The notes: generated from the sequence alone by a model not told the origin. A stretch of DNA of 64,000 nt from Acetobacterium wieringae (GCF_001766835.1 NZ_LKEU01000030.1:62001-126000), one strand, 5' to 3'. Shown: positions 23,641 through 35,538, numbered from the stretch's first letter. A program made the numbers and translations.

Positions 23641-26600
23641 TTAATATTTGTCCATCTCCAGATCATCCAGAACAATCTGGGGTGAAGTTTCGGCAGTGTC
23701 TTTTTGCTTCACTGGTTTTTCGACCGGTGGCCTGGGAGAGGTGTGATGGGCGGCACCTTTTTTCTTTAGTTTAAAAGCACCCACCATCTGTTTGAGCATT
23801 TCAGCCTGGCCGGACAGTTCTTCACTGGCGGCGGCGCTTTCTTCAGCGGTGGCAGAGTTGGTCTGAACAACGGTGGAAACCTGTTCGATCCCCTGGGTGA
23901 TCTGGGCGATTTCGGTGGCCTGATCGTTGGAGGCCCGGGCGATGTTACCGACCAGACCGGTTACTTTTTCAATTTCGTTGAGAATTTCAACGAGACTGGC
24001 GGCGGTTTCATCGGCGATTCGGGTACCGGCTTCGACCTTGTCAATTGAGCCTTCAATCAGTCCGGTGGTTTCCTTGGCCGCTTCGGCGCTGCGGGCGGCC
24101 AGCGAGCGAACTTCTTCGGCGACGACGGCAAAGCCTTTGCCGTGGCTTCCAGCCCGGGCGGCTTCAACAGCGGCGTTGAGGGCCAGGATATTGGTCTGGA
24201 AGGCGATATCGTCAATAACCTTGATAATCTTAGAAATGCTCTTGGAGGATTCGTTGATGTCAATCATCGCTGAAACCATCTTGGTCATTTGTTCATTGCC
24301 GACTTCGGCATTGCTGCGAACCTCTAAAGCCCGTTCGTTGGCTTCATTGGCATTGGTGGCGTTTTTCTTGGTTTCACCGGCTACTTCTTCGATGGAGGCG
24401 TTGAGCTGCTGGATGGCGCTGGCCTGTTCAGTGGTGCCCTGAGACAGGGCCTGTCCGCCATCGGAAATCTGGCGGGCACCGGCTTCAACCTGACCGGCAG
24501 CTTCATTGATTTCGGACATGGTTTCGCTGAGAGTGGCGGCAATGCCGTTGAGACCGGTTTTAATGGCCTGGAAATCGCCGAGATAGTCGGTGGTGATTTC
24601 GATATCGAGATTACCCTGACCCATTTCCAGTAGGGTTTTGGCGATCTCATCGACATAGTTTTTCAGGAAGGCGACGGTCTGGTTCATGTCATTTTTAATA
24701 CGGGTGTAATCGCCGTTATAATTGCCAACCATGCCGGTGTTCAGATTGCCTTTGGCAAGATCCTGGAGGGTATCAGACGCTTCCTTGACCGGAGCAACAA
24801 CGGCATCTAGAGTGGCGTTGACGCCATTGACAATTTTGGCAAAGTCGCCTTGATGTCGACTGGCATCGGCCCGGGTACTGAGTTTGCCATCAATACCGGC
24901 CTGGGCCAGCATGCTGGCATCATCAATCAGATTGCCCACCGATTGCTTAACCTCGGCCAGGGTATCACCGATTTTGTGGAATTGAATACTCACTTCTGCG
25001 GTATATTCATCCGGCTCGCCGACATTGATATCAAAGTTGAGATCGCCTTGAGCCAGGCTGCTGAGATTATTTTCGAGCCGGGTGACCTCATTTTTAGTAT
25101 AGTCACTAACCCGGATAATCGGAGTTAAATCGGTGACAACTTCCACGAAACCAATGTTCTCACCTTTCTTGTTTTTAAGATAAGCAGTATCCTGCTTATT
25201 ACTTCGGCCAACCCATTCAAAGTAGCTGTCGGTTAAGCCCTGATCGACCAGACGGCGGATTCCACAGCCTTCAGTTCGACAGATATCGGCATTGGCGTTG
25301 TAGCAATCCATACCGCAGGCAGAATTTCGATCCTTAATGACACCATTGGCAATCATCAAATCTTCAAACGGTTTATTCATAAAGGTCCATTTCATATCGT
25401 TGTCGGTAACATGAAGGGGGAAGGGGATGGCATCGATGATTGCTTCGTACCAGACCATCTGATCCACTACCGTATCGAGGGTGGCGTTGACCCCCTGAAC
25501 GATTTCTCTAAAACCACCCTTAAAGGCATCGGCATCGCCCCGGGTTTCCCATTGACCAGCAATAGCGGCCTGAGACAGCATGGTGGACTCGGAGATCAAA
25601 CCACGGATGGTTTCGATGGTCAGTTTAAGGGCTGGGGCAATTTCATCCCGGGAATCCCGCAATTCAATATCGGCAGACACATCGCCGTTGGAAATCTGGT
25701 TCATGGTGGCAATAACCACATTTTGGAGGTCATCTGCTAGTTGATTCATCGAAGATGTCATTTCTCCGACCTCGTCCCGGGATGCCACTTCCAGACGGTC
25801 ACTAAGATGTCCCTGGGTCATTTCTTTAATCATCTGGTTTAATGATACAATTGGGTTGGAAATTTTTCGGGCCAGAATAAAGGTGGCCACACCACCGGCC
25901 AGCAAAATGATCAAGGCGGCAATCAGAATGACATTTCGCAGATGATTGATCGGGGCCAGGACATCATCCTCAAATTTAGTGACGATGAGAGTCCAGTTGG
26001 TTCCGGGGATCGGGGCATTGTAGGCCAATTTCTGATCACCCTTGTAATTATAGGCGATACTGCCCGTTTGTCCGGTTCCCAATTCCTGGATCGCCAGACC
26101 AAACTCTTTAAGTGGTCCATTGGCCTCTATTTCATCAAAGACATTGGTCTGATCCAAGATTAATTGTTCGTTGGGATGGGCCATGACGGCACCATTTTCG
26201 TTTATAACCATGCCGTATTTGCGCTCGCCATCGCCCATGGCATTGGTGATGTCAAGCATAAAGGTGGGATCTCTGCGACCGACCAGAAGGCCAACCACTT
26301 GACCGTTGTTTTTGATCGGTGCTACTTCAAAGACCACTGGCTCGTTGGTGACCTTACTGATGGCGACATCGGAAATCGAGGTATTGCCGGCAAAACCGTC
26401 TTCGTACCAGAATTGACCTTCTGATTTAAATTCGCCGCCGCCGATGATATAGCGGGCATTACCATTCATATCCATGACGGCAATATCCTGATAGCCTAAA
26501 CGTTCCACGTCCCCGGCAATCGAGGCCACCTGGGTGTTCCAGTCCATGGTGGCAGTTCGGGCCCGGAGGGCGATTTCATCCAGTTTTCCTAAATTACCGG

Positions 26601-26817
26601 AAACGATGGCGCCGATATGACCGGCACCTTCAGTAACAAAGGCCTCTTCCTGGGTACTGGATTCACTGGTCAGGGCCGCTGCGCCCAAATTGATCGCAAT
26701 CAGGCCCAGGGTGATAACAGCCAAGGTCAGAATCAGAGTGGTGAAGGCCGTGAGTTTAGTGGATAAACGGATTTTTACCGTTGTTTGATGGGGGTCGTGT
26801 GATTGTGCTGCTTTCAT
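23641..26817 (-). CDS. Large methyl-accepting chemotaxis protein with Cys-rich PAS insert (first copy)
   Basis: A 1058-residue transmembrane chemoreceptor. The start at 26817 is set by AAAGGAG 9-15 nt upstream. Order: N-terminal TM, extracellular Cache-type sensor (about 60-320), second TM with HAMP, repeated helical HAMP-like units, a PAS domain (about 450-570), more HAMP-like repeats, and the signalling domain with tip [18 protein letters not shown] (about 890). The PAS region holds four close cysteines, C501, C505, C513 and C518. The last residues (LDDLEMDKY) match the tandem paralogue. Ligands unknown. Confidence 0.88.
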   Translation of the reverse strand: MKAAQSHDPHQTTVKIRLSTKLTAFTTLILTLAVITLGLIAINLGAAALTSESSTQEEAFVTEGAGHIGAIVSGNLGKLDEIALRARTATMDWNTQVASIAGDVERLGYQDIAVMDMNGNARYIIGGGEFKSEGQFWYEDGFAGNTSISDVAISKVTNEPVVFEVAPIKNNGQVVGLLVGRRDPTFMLDITNAMGDGERKYGMVINENGAVMAHPNEQLILDQTNVFDEIEANGPLKEFGLAIQELGTGQTGSIAYNYKGDQKLAYNAPIPGTNWTLIVTKFEDDVLAPINHLRNVILIAALIILLAGGVATFILARKISNPIVSLNQMIKEMTQGHLSDRLEVASRDEVGEMTSSMNQLADDLQNVVIATMNQISNGDVSADIELRDSRDEIAPALKLTIETIRGLISESTMLSQAAIAGQWETRGDADAFKGGFREIVQGVNATLDTVVDQMVWYEAIIDAIPFPLHVTDNDMKWTFMNKPFEDLMIANGVIKDRNSACGMDCYNANADICRTEGCGIRRLVDQGLTDSYFEWVGRSNKQDTAYLKNKKGENIGFVEVVTDLTPIIRVSDYTKNEVTRLENNLSSLAQGDLNFDINVGEPDEYTAEVSIQFHKIGDTLAEVKQSVGNLIDDASMLAQAGIDGKLSTRADASRHQGDFAKIVNGVNATLDAVVAPVKEASDTLQDLAKGNLNTGMVGNYNGDYTRIKNDMNQTVAFLKNYVDEIAKTLLEMGQGNLDIEITTDYLGDFQAIKTGLNGIAATLSETMSEINEAAGQVEAGARQISDGGQALSQGTTEQASAIQQLNASIEEVAGETKKNATNANEANERALEVRSNAEVGNEQMTKMVSAMIDINESSKSISKIIKVIDDIAFQTNILALNAAVEAARAGSHGKGFAVVAEEVRSLAARSAEAAKETTGLIEGSIDKVEAGTRIADETAASLVEILNEIEKVTGLVGNIARASNDQATEIAQITQGIEQVSTVVQTNSATAEESAAASEELSGQAEMLKQMVGAFKLKKKGAAHHTSPRPPVEKPVKQKDTAETSPQIVLDDLEMDKY

Positions 26818-26909
26818 GATGATGCTCCTTTCAAAATAACAGATTCCATAAACACAGGAACAGGTGGCTACTGAAAAATTGAATAAAGAGGCAGGCGGTA
26901 AAGCGCCAA

Positions 26910-26947
26910 ATTTCGACAGCAATCGATTACATTCATTGCTGTCGAAA
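26910..26947. repeat. Long inverted repeat between the two chemoreceptor genes
   Basis: ATTTCGACAGCAAT and ATTGCTGTCGAAAT form a 14-bp perfect stem around an about 10-nt loop. It lies about 95-130 nt upstream of the first-copy start, so it could be an operator or a transcript-end structure. Confidence 0.5.
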
Positions 26948-26988
26948 TGGTGTCTGCGTCTATGGGTTTGTTGGATATGATGGTTTTA

Positions 26989-27022
26989 TTTAAACAGACG
27001 CCGATTTTGGCGTCTGTTTAAA
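26989..27022 (-). terminator. Hairpin after the second chemoreceptor gene
   Basis: TTTAAACAGACGCC and GGCGTCTGTTTAAA form a 14-bp perfect stem with a 6-nt loop, 15 nt past the stop of the chemoreceptor gene. The T-rich part is inside the stem, so termination is likely but not classic. Confidence 0.6.
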
Positions 27023-27036
27023 TTTAGGTTAGGGAA

Positions 27037-30000
27037 TCAGTATTTATCCATGTCCATATCGCCCAGGTCGATGCTGGGTGTGGGGACTGGTTTTATGGTT
27101 TCTTGAACTTCTTTAACGGCAGGGGTTGCAGCGGCATAGGATTTCCCTTTGCTGCGGAGCTTAAAGGTGTCAACCAGCTGTTTAAGCAGCTCGGCCTGGC
27201 CGGACAGCTCTTCACTGGCAGCGGCGCTTTCTTCGGCAGTGGCGGAGTTTTGCTGAACGACATGGGCCACCTGTTCCACACCGGTGTCAATTTGGGCAAT
27301 TCCCGAAGCCTGCTCATTGGAAGCGACGGCAATATTACCAATTAAGGTAGTGACCTTTTCGATACCGGCGACGATGTCATCCAGAGCGGCGGCAGTGTCA
27401 TCGGCAATTTTGGTTCCTTCCTGAACCTTGTCAATGGAGCCTTCAATTAAAGCGGTGGTTTCCTTGGCGGCGTCGGCGCTACGGGCTGCCAGGCTACGAA
27501 CTTCTTCGGCAACGACGGCAAAGCCTTTGCCGTGTTGACCTGCCCGGGCAGCTTCGACAGCGGCGTTGAGGGCCAGAATATTGGTCTGGAAGGCAATGTC
27601 ATCAATGACCTTGATAATTTTGGAAATGTCTTCCGATGACTGATTGATGGCGACCATCGAGTTCTGCATTTGTGACATCTGGGCATTGCCTTTGGCGGCG
27701 TGGTCTTTGACGGTATCAGCCAGTTCTCTGGCCTTATTGGCATCGACGGCGTTGTTTTTGGTCTGATCGGCAATTTCGGCAATCGAGGCGGTAAGCTCCT
27801 GAACCGAGCTGGCCTGTTCGGTGGAGCCCTGGGCCAGGGACTGACTGCCAGCGGAGACTTGACCGGAGCCGGAGGCAACTTGCTCTGCAGCCACGTTGAT
27901 ATCACCCATAACATCATTCAGCGATTGAATAATGACATTAATGGCATTTGAAATGGTAATCCAATCGCCCCGGAATTCCCGGGCGTTTTCGATATTAAGA
28001 TTCCCTTTGGATAGCTGTTCGATTTTTTCAGTAATTTCACTAACAACTGCTTCCAGACGACTGGCAGTAGTGTTAACCGTTTGTTTCAGAGCATCCACAT
28101 CACCGCTGTAATTACCCGTAATACGCTCATGGAGATTACCGTTTGATATGGCATCCATGACGACCATGACCTCGCCCAGTGGTTTGTTGATTTCGTCCAG
28201 AATGGCATTCATGCCGCCGACCAGATCTTGCCAGGCACCTTTGAATTTTGCGGCATCAGCTCGGGTTTGAAGATTTCCATCAATTACGGCGTTGGAAATC
28301 ATCGAGGCACCTTCAATCATGTCACCGATGGAAGTTTTAACAGCAGTTAAACTATGACTGATTTCGTTAAACTGGGTGCTGACTTGACTGGTGTATTCAT
28401 CGGCTGGGGCAATATTCATGTCAAAGTCAAGATTACCTTCGGCCAGACGCATCAGATTTTCACCCAGACGGGTAACCTCAGCATGGGTATAATCACTGAC
28501 CCGGATAATTGGAGTTAAATCGGTGACGATTTCGACAAAGCCAATGTTTTCACCTTTTTTATTTTTGAGATAAGCGGTATCCTGCTTATTATTGCGTCCA
28601 ACCCATTCAAAGTAGGAGTCGGCCAGACCCTGATCAACCAGACGGCGGATTCCACAGCCTTCAGTCTGACAGATATTGGCACCAGCATTGTAGCAATCCA
28701 TACCGCAGGCGGAAACCCGATCTTTGATAACGCCGTTTTTGATCATCAGATCTTCAAAGGCCCGATTCATAAAGGTCCATTTCATATCCATGTCGGTGAC
28801 GTGAACCGGGAAGGGGATACCATCAATGATTGCTTCATACCAGAACATATTATCAACGACGGTATCCAGTGTCTGGTTGACACCGGCAATAACCTTGGCA
28901 TAGTCACCAGCATGGTTGTTAACCTCTGCCCGTTTGGTAAAATCACCACGAATGGCCGAATCGGACAACATGATGGTATCGGCAACCAGGCGGCTGATGG
29001 CTTTTTTAATCGAAACCATGCTGTTTCCCAGCACGTCGTTTTCTGACTTGGGCTGGATATCAATCGATAAATCACCCAGGGCTATGTTCTGGGCCGCTTC
29101 AGCCTGATCCCGGATATTTTCGGCCATGTTGACAAAGGATTTGGTCAGTTCACCGATTTCATCGGCTTTGGCATCATTGGCCATGCTATAGTCGATGTCA
29201 ACGGCACCCAGAGCCAGTTGATCGGCGGCTTCGGCTAGTTTGGTAATCGGCCGGATAAAGCTGCGGGTGGATAGGACAATCAGGCCGATGATAACCAGCA
29301 GACCGAGGCCAAAGATCACCAGCATCATTGTTTGGATGGTTGCAAAAGACTGATTGAATTCGGCAGTGGGTAGACCGGTGGCCAGGACCCAGCCGGTATC
29401 CCCGATTTCGGTAACATAACCCTGGCTGGCAGTGCCCGCCGAGTCATAGGCAATGGGGCCAGCGGTCTTATCAGTCAGGGCAGCGATGATGTTCTCCGAG
29501 AGATCGGTGTCACTGAGGGGGCCGTTGATAAAATCTGGGTTGGGATGATCAAAGACCATTCCGCTGTTGGTGGAAACCACGAAGAAGCCGGTTTCGCCAA
29601 TTTTATTTTCAGCGATGATTTCTTTTATCCGATCAATGGAGACATCCACACAGGTGGCACCGATGAGATCCTGGGTACCGGGCTTAAAAACGGGAGCTAC
29701 CACACTGACAATAATTTCATTGGTGACTACATCCAGATAGGGCTCGGAGATGAAGACCTCTTTTTTGGCCACCAGCTCCTGATACCAGGGCCGGGCGTTG
29801 ATGTCGTAGGTTCCGTCGGACGAGGAACCATCGGATTGGGTAAACTGACTGGAGTCGACATCGGCTACCCAGGCTACCCGGATATTTTCCGGATCGGTGG
29901 CAACCACATTGTCCAGGGTCTGCTTAATTTCAGGAAAATTGGGGGTGGTGGTAATGCCAACGCCCGGAGTGACCTGTTCAAAATAGCTGCGAATCTCGGG

Positions 30001-30222
30001 GTTGGTCGACAACTGGTTGGCCGTTTCCAGATAGGTAGTAAAATAGCTTTCAATTTCGTTTGAAACTGCCTGCGACCGGGCCGATAGCTCATTGACAGTG
30101 ATCCGGGTGATAGCCTGATTCACGACATACAGCGATATCCCTGCCACAATGGCAAAAATAATCGCAACTGGCAAGCCGATGGACAGTAACATTTTTACAA
30201 GTAATCCTTTTTTCTGGTTCAT
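27037..30222 (-). CDS. Large methyl-accepting chemotaxis protein with Cys-rich PAS insert (second copy)
   Basis: A 1061-residue paralogue of the chemoreceptor at 23641. I set the start at 30222 ([14 protein letters not shown]) because AAAGGAG lies 8-14 nt upstream; three Met codons further up lack this. Order: TM, dCache-type extracellular domain (about 40-300), TM and HAMP, HAMP-like repeats, PAS with cysteines C506, C510, C518 and C523, further repeats, and the MCP signalling domain ending LDMDKY. The sensor domains differ between the copies while the PAS insert and signalling parts are very similar. This suggests shared internal sensing with different external ligands. Confidence 0.88.
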   Translation of the reverse strand: MNQKKGLLVKMLLSIGLPVAIIFAIVAGISLYVVNQAITRITVNELSARSQAVSNEIESYFTTYLETANQLSTNPEIRSYFEQVTPGVGITTTPNFPEIKQTLDNVVATDPENIRVAWVADVDSSQFTQSDGSSSDGTYDINARPWYQELVAKKEVFISEPYLDVVTNEIIVSVVAPVFKPGTQDLIGATCVDVSIDRIKEIIAENKIGETGFFVVSTNSGMVFDHPNPDFINGPLSDTDLSENIIAALTDKTAGPIAYDSAGTASQGYVTEIGDTGWVLATGLPTAEFNQSFATIQTMMLVIFGLGLLVIIGLIVLSTRSFIRPITKLAEAADQLALGAVDIDYSMANDAKADEIGELTKSFVNMAENIRDQAEAAQNIALGDLSIDIQPKSENDVLGNSMVSIKKAISRLVADTIMLSDSAIRGDFTKRAEVNNHAGDYAKVIAGVNQTLDTVVDNMFWYEAIIDGIPFPVHVTDMDMKWTFMNRAFEDLMIKNGVIKDRVSACGMDCYNAGANICQTEGCGIRRLVDQGLADSYFEWVGRNNKQDTAYLKNKKGENIGFVEIVTDLTPIIRVSDYTHAEVTRLGENLMRLAEGNLDFDMNIAPADEYTSQVSTQFNEISHSLTAVKTSIGDMIEGASMISNAVIDGNLQTRADAAKFKGAWQDLVGGMNAILDEINKPLGEVMVVMDAISNGNLHERITGNYSGDVDALKQTVNTTASRLEAVVSEITEKIEQLSKGNLNIENAREFRGDWITISNAINVIIQSLNDVMGDINVAAEQVASGSGQVSAGSQSLAQGSTEQASSVQELTASIAEIADQTKNNAVDANKARELADTVKDHAAKGNAQMSQMQNSMVAINQSSEDISKIIKVIDDIAFQTNILALNAAVEAARAGQHGKGFAVVAEEVRSLAARSADAAKETTALIEGSIDKVQEGTKIADDTAAALDDIVAGIEKVTTLIGNIAVASNEQASGIAQIDTGVEQVAHVVQQNSATAEESAAASEELSGQAELLKQLVDTFKLRSKGKSYAAATPAVKEVQETIKPVPTPSIDLGDMDMDKY

Positions 30223-30725
30223 TTTATTTCTCCTTTGACTCATCATCACTGATGAAAAAATTGATCGTCGTTGATAAAACAGAGTAGCCCTAGTTTAGCT
30301 TAAAACAGACATCAGATCAAGCGATAAGAAAGCAACTTGTTGATCAGATTTTTACCCAGGGATTAAAAATATAAACAGCTTGAGCGGGGCTAAATATAAA
30401 TTTTTACTGAGCTTCTGGTAGATTTTAAAAACGCCTTGAACCAGCCGAGAAAAATAACCATAAGCTTGACAATTTATCACTTGTTCTGGATCGAAAAATG
30501 GTCTAAGATAATTCTTAAAAACTTTTCCCGGAATAATCGCAAGTCGGATCTGGGCATGATGCGGTAGTCGAACCCGTCAGGGGAGAGTGTGTAAAAATTT
30601 AGCAGGTATGACCAGCATAACAGGTTTGTAGGAGACAAATAAGGGTATACTGATAGCAATCACTTTTTTAGTAATTGATCGGGTTAAAAACCTGCATCAG
30701 CGAATACCCAAAGGAGGTCCTGTCC
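30223..30725. other. 503-bp divergent intergenic region
   Basis: It separates the chemoreceptor (minus) from the binding-protein gene (plus). A TTGACA at 30466-30471 has no well-spaced -10, and a TATACT occurs at 30646-30651 about 75 nt before the plus-strand start. A moderately GC-rich stretch at 30530-30590 suggests some structure, but I recognise no known RNA or gene. Confidence 0.4.
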
Positions 30726-31850
30726 ATGAAATCAAAGAAGCTCTTTTCAACACTGGTGCTGTTGAGCGTCACTGTTTTATGTCTGAGCTCGTGTCTTGCA
30801 CAAAAACCAGTGTTGATTGGTTTTGTAGCCAGTCTTACGGGCAGCACCTCGGAGCTGGGGGTAAACGGACGCAATGGCCTTTTGATGGCAGTGGAAGAAG
30901 TAAATGCGGCCGGGGGCGTTAATGGCAAGGCAGTGGAAGTGGTAATTAAGGATGATCAGAATAACCCGGAAGTGGGCCTGGCGGTTGATCGGGAACTTCA
31001 GGAAGCCGGGATTTCTTTTATCGTTGGTCATATGACCAGCAACATGGCGACCTTAAGTGTGCCCTTTGTCAACAGTCAGGATATGTTGATGATTAATCCG
31101 ACCATGAGTGCAACCACCCTGTTTGGTCAGGACGACCATGTCATCGGTGTTATTTCACCAAACAGTGATCAGGCGGCAGTCATCAAAGAGAGTATGGTAA
31201 AAGATAGCGTCGGGAAGAAGGTAGCAGTGATTTATGAATCTCAGAATCTGGCATACACCAAAACAGTAAAAGACCGAATTGCTCAGGAAATAGCACCCGT
31301 GGGTGGGCAAATTATTTATGAAGAAGCCTTTTTAGCGAGTAACAGCACCAACTACCTGGATATTGCTAAGCGGGTTTTAAGCACGCAGTCCGATAGCATT
31401 GTGATTCTGGTCTCATCGTTTGATGCCGCCATGTTTTGTCAGCAGTTTTATAAGCTGAATAATCAGACACCGATTTATCTGGCGGCCTGGTCGATGAATA
31501 ATGATCTGCTCTTACAGGGGGGCGCAGCAGTTGAAGGGGTCACAATCACCAGCCTCATTGATCTGGAATCGCAGGCCCCGGCCTACATGGCTTTCCGGGA
31601 CAACTATTTAAAAAAGTATGGTGCGGAACCGACCTTTGCAGCGGTATACACCTATGAAGCCACCATGTTACTGCTTAACACCGTAGCAGAAACCGCTAAT
31701 CCCAACCCGGAAACGGTCAAACAAGCAATCCTGCAAAAAGGCATCTATCCGGGGCTGCAGAACGAAATAACCATTGATGGCTACGGTGATGCCAGCCGGA
31801 CTATTTATGAATACGTCGTAAAGAATGGTCAATTTACAAAGGCGGAGTAG
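30726..31850 (+). CDS. Ligand-binding lipoprotein, branched-chain amino-acid type (Peripla_BP_6)
   Basis: A 374-residue lipoprotein with signal MKSKKLFSTLVLLSVTVLC and lipobox LSSC. The mature part is a Leu/Ile/Val-binding type I fold (VLIGFVASLTGSTSELGVNGRNG, VVIKDDQNNPEVG, FIVGHMTSNM, AAWSMNNDLL). The start follows AAAGGAGG. No ABC permease or ATPase is nearby. Instead, 3 nt after its stop begins a membrane c-di-GMP enzyme, so this protein probably feeds ligand information to that sensor rather than to a transporter. Confidence 0.88.
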   Translation: MKSKKLFSTLVLLSVTVLCLSSCLAQKPVLIGFVASLTGSTSELGVNGRNGLLMAVEEVNAAGGVNGKAVEVVIKDDQNNPEVGLAVDRELQEAGISFIVGHMTSNMATLSVPFVNSQDMLMINPTMSATTLFGQDDHVIGVISPNSDQAAVIKESMVKDSVGKKVAVIYESQNLAYTKTVKDRIAQEIAPVGGQIIYEEAFLASNSTNYLDIAKRVLSTQSDSIVILVSSFDAAMFCQQFYKLNNQTPIYLAAWSMNNDLLLQGGAAVEGVTITSLIDLESQAPAYMAFRDNYLKKYGAEPTFAAVYTYEATMLLLNTVAETANPNPETVKQAILQKGIYPGLQNEITIDGYGDASRTIYEYVVKNGQFTKAE

Positions 31851-31853
31851 CAA

Positions 31854-34223
31854 ATGAAGCGAATTAAGAAACTGCGAGATTTTATTCTGATTAACAACAT
31901 GCTGTCCATCATCATCCCGCTGATTCTTGTGGGGGTATTGGCGACGCCGATAATTTATGATTATCTACGGAAAGATATGGATCAAAAAAACACCATGATT
32001 GCAGCAACTATCGCTCAACGGATGGCTGATTTTATGGATGATTCATTTCAGGAGCTGGAACAGATTAATGATTTGCTTGATGATGGCACACTAAAGGATG
32101 AGACAACCATCCAGCGTTATTTAAACGGAATGCTGGAAAATTCGGACTCCATTGAGGGCTTTGAAATTTTAGATGGCCAGGGAATTGTCAAAAACACGGC
32201 CCCCCAAAACGCCAATATTCTGGGGGCCAATCGTACTGGACAGCCATTTTTTACCGAACCCAAAGCAACTGGGAAACCCTTTGTATCGTCTTCCTTCATT
32301 TCGCAACAAACGGGACAGCCCACCATTACCATTGCCATTCCACACGGTGATGGGGTTCTGGTGGCTTATTTAAATCTGGAAGAAATCAGCATGCTGTCTG
32401 GAAATCATATCCGAACCTTTGGGGATACGGTAACCGTCGCCATTACCGACGGCAATGGAGTTTTTATTTCCCATCCGGATATCACCAAGGTTTTCCAGCG
32501 GGAAATTGAAGCCAATTATCAGGCCATTCATCCGGAGGCAAAAACCGGCGATCAGATTCATGCCTTTACCTACGAAGGCAAAACCGCCATGGTCAGTCAT
32601 GCGGATGTTATCAATGCCGACTGGCATGTCTTCGTTTATGAATCCTATGATTCAATTTATGGTGCCCTGCGGTCGTTTGTCGGAATGATGCTGTTGTTCA
32701 CCTTGTTGCTGGTCTTGTTATCACGGTTTGTTGCCCGTCTGGTGTTTAAAGACATTAACCATTCCTTTGGGGAACTGAACCGCCAGACAAAGGAAATTGC
32801 CGCTGGCGATTATCATCCCATTGATACCGATAATCGTTTTGACGAATTTGATCAGTTGACGACTAATTTTAACGGCATGGTGGCCTCGGTGAAGGAGCGG
32901 GATGATGCCCTAAAGGTGCTGGCTTATTATGATCCTCAGACCAGACTGCCCAATGCTGCCTATCTGACGGAGCAGCTTAGCCAATTGATTCAGAATAATG
33001 AGGGGAAGATTGCGGTGATCTGTTTTGACATCCATAATTTTAAGCGGATCAATGATACCTATGGCCCTTCCTTTGGCGATAAGATTCTGGAAATGATGGG
33101 GGCCCGGCTGCTGGCCTTAAACTGTGCCCATGGCTTTGTGGCTCGGATTAATGGTTCCAATTTTATCCGGGTACTAACGGAGCTGGAACAAGCAGACGAT
33201 GCCCTGGTCGAGATTGAAAGACTTCAGGGGGTTTTAAACCATGCTATGACCTATCATGAGAATAATGTCTATCTCCGTTTTCACGTTGGCATCGCAATTT
33301 ATCCTGATGATGCCCTGGATGTTGAAGAACTCTTGCAATATGCCAATACTGCGGCAGATATTGCCAAACAGCAGGGACGCCGCTCCCAGCATGCTTTTTT
33401 TGAAAGTGCCATGAAGCAAAATCTGATTCGGAATATGACCCTGGAGAATTCGATGCGGTCAGCGCTGAAAAATAACGAGTTTTTTCTGCAATACCAGCCG
33501 CAAATCGATGTCAGGAATAAAAAAATTCGGGGTTTTGAAGCCCTGATCCGCTGGGATCATCCTCAGCTGGGGCGGGTTTCACCGCTGGAATTTATTCATA
33601 TTGCCGAAACCACTGGCATGATTGTCCCGATTGGGGCCTGGGTACTGGAAACTGCCTGTCGTCAGATCGTGGCGATCAACCAGAAAATGGCCACGGAGCT
33701 GATGATTTCGGTTAACGTTTCTCCGGTTCAATTAAGTCAGGAAAATTTTCCGGCAATGGTCGCTGAGGTTTTGAAACGCTGTAAGCTGGAACCGAGCTTA
33801 CTGGAGCTGGAAATTACCGAAAATCTCTTTATCAATTCCTTTGAAGAGGCCAGCAGTATTTTCAAAAGCCTCAAGGCCATCGGCATCCGGATGTCACTGG
33901 ATGATTTTGGTACCGGCTATTCGTCGCTGGCTTATCTTAAAAATCTGCCGATTGACACCTTAAAAATTGATCAGGCATTTACCCGGGATCTGCTTATCAG
34001 GAAGTCCAATGAGAATTTAATGGAGTCGATTATTATGATGGCCCATATCCTTCACATGGATGTGATTGTGGAAGGAGTTGAAGAATTGGAACAATTGGAT
34101 TGTTTAAAAATCTATCAATGTGATCACGTTCAGGGTTACTATTTTTCCCGGCCCATCGATGAAAGCCAGCTGGAAGCACTGCTGAACCAGCTGATTGATG
34201 CTCAAGCCCAGGATCTCGATTAA
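31854..34223 (+). CDS. Membrane c-di-GMP phosphodiesterase: Cache, degenerate GGDEF, EAL
   Basis: A 789-residue protein: TM (about 14-36), extracellular Cache sensor (about 40-275), TM (about 280-300), HAMP, GGDEF domain (about 360-515) and EAL domain (about 530-780). The GGDEF signature is degraded to NGSNF, so it cannot make c-di-GMP. The EAL half keeps FEALIRW, the ITEN glutamate, DDFGTGYSS, LKID and EGVE, the residues expected for an active phosphodiesterase. Its start follows the binding-protein stop by 3 nt, so the pair is translationally coupled and most likely one sensory unit. Confidence 0.9.
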   Translation: MKRIKKLRDFILINNMLSIIIPLILVGVLATPIIYDYLRKDMDQKNTMIAATIAQRMADFMDDSFQELEQINDLLDDGTLKDETTIQRYLNGMLENSDSIEGFEILDGQGIVKNTAPQNANILGANRTGQPFFTEPKATGKPFVSSSFISQQTGQPTITIAIPHGDGVLVAYLNLEEISMLSGNHIRTFGDTVTVAITDGNGVFISHPDITKVFQREIEANYQAIHPEAKTGDQIHAFTYEGKTAMVSHADVINADWHVFVYESYDSIYGALRSFVGMMLLFTLLLVLLSRFVARLVFKDINHSFGELNRQTKEIAAGDYHPIDTDNRFDEFDQLTTNFNGMVASVKERDDALKVLAYYDPQTRLPNAAYLTEQLSQLIQNNEGKIAVICFDIHNFKRINDTYGPSFGDKILEMMGARLLALNCAHGFVARINGSNFIRVLTELEQADDALVEIERLQGVLNHAMTYHENNVYLRFHVGIAIYPDDALDVEELLQYANTAADIAKQQGRRSQHAFFESAMKQNLIRNMTLENSMRSALKNNEFFLQYQPQIDVRNKKIRGFEALIRWDHPQLGRVSPLEFIHIAETTGMIVPIGAWVLETACRQIVAINQKMATELMISVNVSPVQLSQENFPAMVAEVLKRCKLEPSLLELEITENLFINSFEEASSIFKSLKAIGIRMSLDDFGTGYSSLAYLKNLPIDTLKIDQAFTRDLLIRKSNENLMESIIMMAHILHMDVIVEGVEELEQLDCLKIYQCDHVQGYYFSRPIDESQLEALLNQLIDAQAQDLD

Positions 34224-34294
34224 AAAACTGTTGATGAACGTTTCACAAAAACAGGCCAGAATTTGATAAGTGACCTGGCAGTAAGGAGAATACG

Positions 34295-35299
34295 ATGGAT
34301 AAACCAATACTGGTCATTCCAATGGGGGATGCCGCTGGCATCGGCCCGGAAATAACCGTCAAAGCATTGGCAAATAAAGCTGTAAACGAAATGGCCCACC
34401 TGGTTGTGGTGGGGGATGGACAGGTGCTTAAGCAAGCTCTGAGGTATTCACAGGTCGAGCTGACCATCAATCGCATTAACGAACCCCGGGAGGGCAACTT
34501 TTTCCCCGGGGTTCTTAATCTGATTGATCTGGGTAATATAGAGCTTAGTCAATTAAAACTGGGGGCGGTGCAGGCGATGACGGGAAAGGCTGCCTATGAA
34601 TACATTGAAGTAGCCACCAGGCTTTGTCTTGATAAAAAAGCCCAGGTCTTGGTGACCACTGCGATTAACAAGGAATCGCTGCAAGCGGCAAAGGTGCCCT
34701 ACATTGGCCATACCGAGATAATCGGGGCCCTCACGGGAACCAAAAATCCCCTGACGCTATTTCAGGTTCATAACCTGCGGGTGTTTTTTCTCAGCCGCCA
34801 TGTTTCATTGCGTCAGGCCTGCGACCTGGTTACCCAGGAAAATCTGGCGGCTTTTATCGACCAGTGTGTCATCGCCCTTAAGCGGCTGGGGGTGACAAAT
34901 CCCCGGCTGGCGGTGGCCGGTCTGAATCCCCATAGTGGTGAACATGGTCTGTTTGGCCGGGAAGAGGTGGAGGCTGTGATTCCAGCCGTAGCAGCGGCCC
35001 GTCGCGGTGGCATCGATGTGGAGGGTCCCATTGGTGCCGACAGCGTTTTTCATTTGGCATTAAAAGGCAAATACGATGCGGTTTTGTCGCTGTATCACGA
35101 TCAGGGCCACATTGCCACCAAAATGGTGGACTTTGAAAAAACAATTTCCATTACCATCGGCATGCCCTTTCTGCGTACCTCAGTGGATCATGGAACGGCC
35201 CTGGATATTGCCGGAAAGGGTCTTGCCAGCCCGGTGAGCCTGATTGAAGCGATCCGGCTGGGGGCTTTGTATGCCCCGTTTTTTAAACAGTCCCAGTGA
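34295..35299 (+). CDS. pdxA: PdxA family 4-phospho-hydroxyacid dehydrogenase
   Basis: A 334-residue protein of full PdxA length: [11 protein letters not shown] at the start, [12 protein letters not shown] (about 146), [14 protein letters not shown] (about 207), YHDQGH (about 268) with metal-binding His, and a conserved [12 protein letters not shown] end. PdxA oxidises 4-phosphohydroxy-L-threonine in pyridoxal phosphate synthesis; the PdxA2 branch instead acts on four-carbon sugar-acid phosphates such as D-threonate 4-phosphate. No other vitamin B6 gene lies near, so which branch applies is open. GTAAGGAGAATACG precedes the start. Confidence 0.88.
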   Translation: MDKPILVIPMGDAAGIGPEITVKALANKAVNEMAHLVVVGDGQVLKQALRYSQVELTINRINEPREGNFFPGVLNLIDLGNIELSQLKLGAVQAMTGKAAYEYIEVATRLCLDKKAQVLVTTAINKESLQAAKVPYIGHTEIIGALTGTKNPLTLFQVHNLRVFFLSRHVSLRQACDLVTQENLAAFIDQCVIALKRLGVTNPRLAVAGLNPHSGEHGLFGREEVEAVIPAVAAARRGGIDVEGPIGADSVFHLALKGKYDAVLSLYHDQGHIATKMVDFEKTISITIGMPFLRTSVDHGTALDIAGKGLASPVSLIEAIRLGALYAPFFKQSQ

Positions 35300-35366
35300 G
35301 TTTTGCTCGGAGTGGCGGAGCAGACCGAATTACGATGTGTTTAAACTAGGTATTAATTTGGATTTT

Positions 35367-35398
35367 AATGGCCTCCAGACGCTAGAGGCCATTTTTCT
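35367..35398 (+). terminator. Intrinsic terminator after pdxA
   Basis: AATGGCCTC (35367-35375) pairs with GAGGCCATT (35385-35393), followed by TTTCT. Confidence 0.8.
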
Positions 35399-35468
35399 AT
35401 TCGTTTGAATCCATTTAAATTCCAGTCAGTAAAATAAGTGCTGATTACCGCAATAAATGAATATCCAA

Positions 35469-35498
35469 TTGATTATTCGACTATATATATAGTATAAT
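35469..35498 (+). promoter_or_regulatory. Promoter of the first 7TM-GGDEF-EAL gene
   Basis: TTGATT (35469-35474), an 18-nt spacer and TATAAT (35493-35498) lie about 40 nt before the start. The spacer contains the AT palindrome CTATATATATAG. Confidence 0.6.
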
Positions 35499-35538
35499 TA
35501 GAAAAATTAGCGTTGATCAATTATTTTTAGGAGGACAA

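Noticed and set aside
30500..30650. tRNA-like or riboswitch-like GC-rich patch (GTCGAACCCGTCAGGGG)
   Set aside because: No cloverleaf, no matching acceptor stem and no known aptamer core could be built on either strand.
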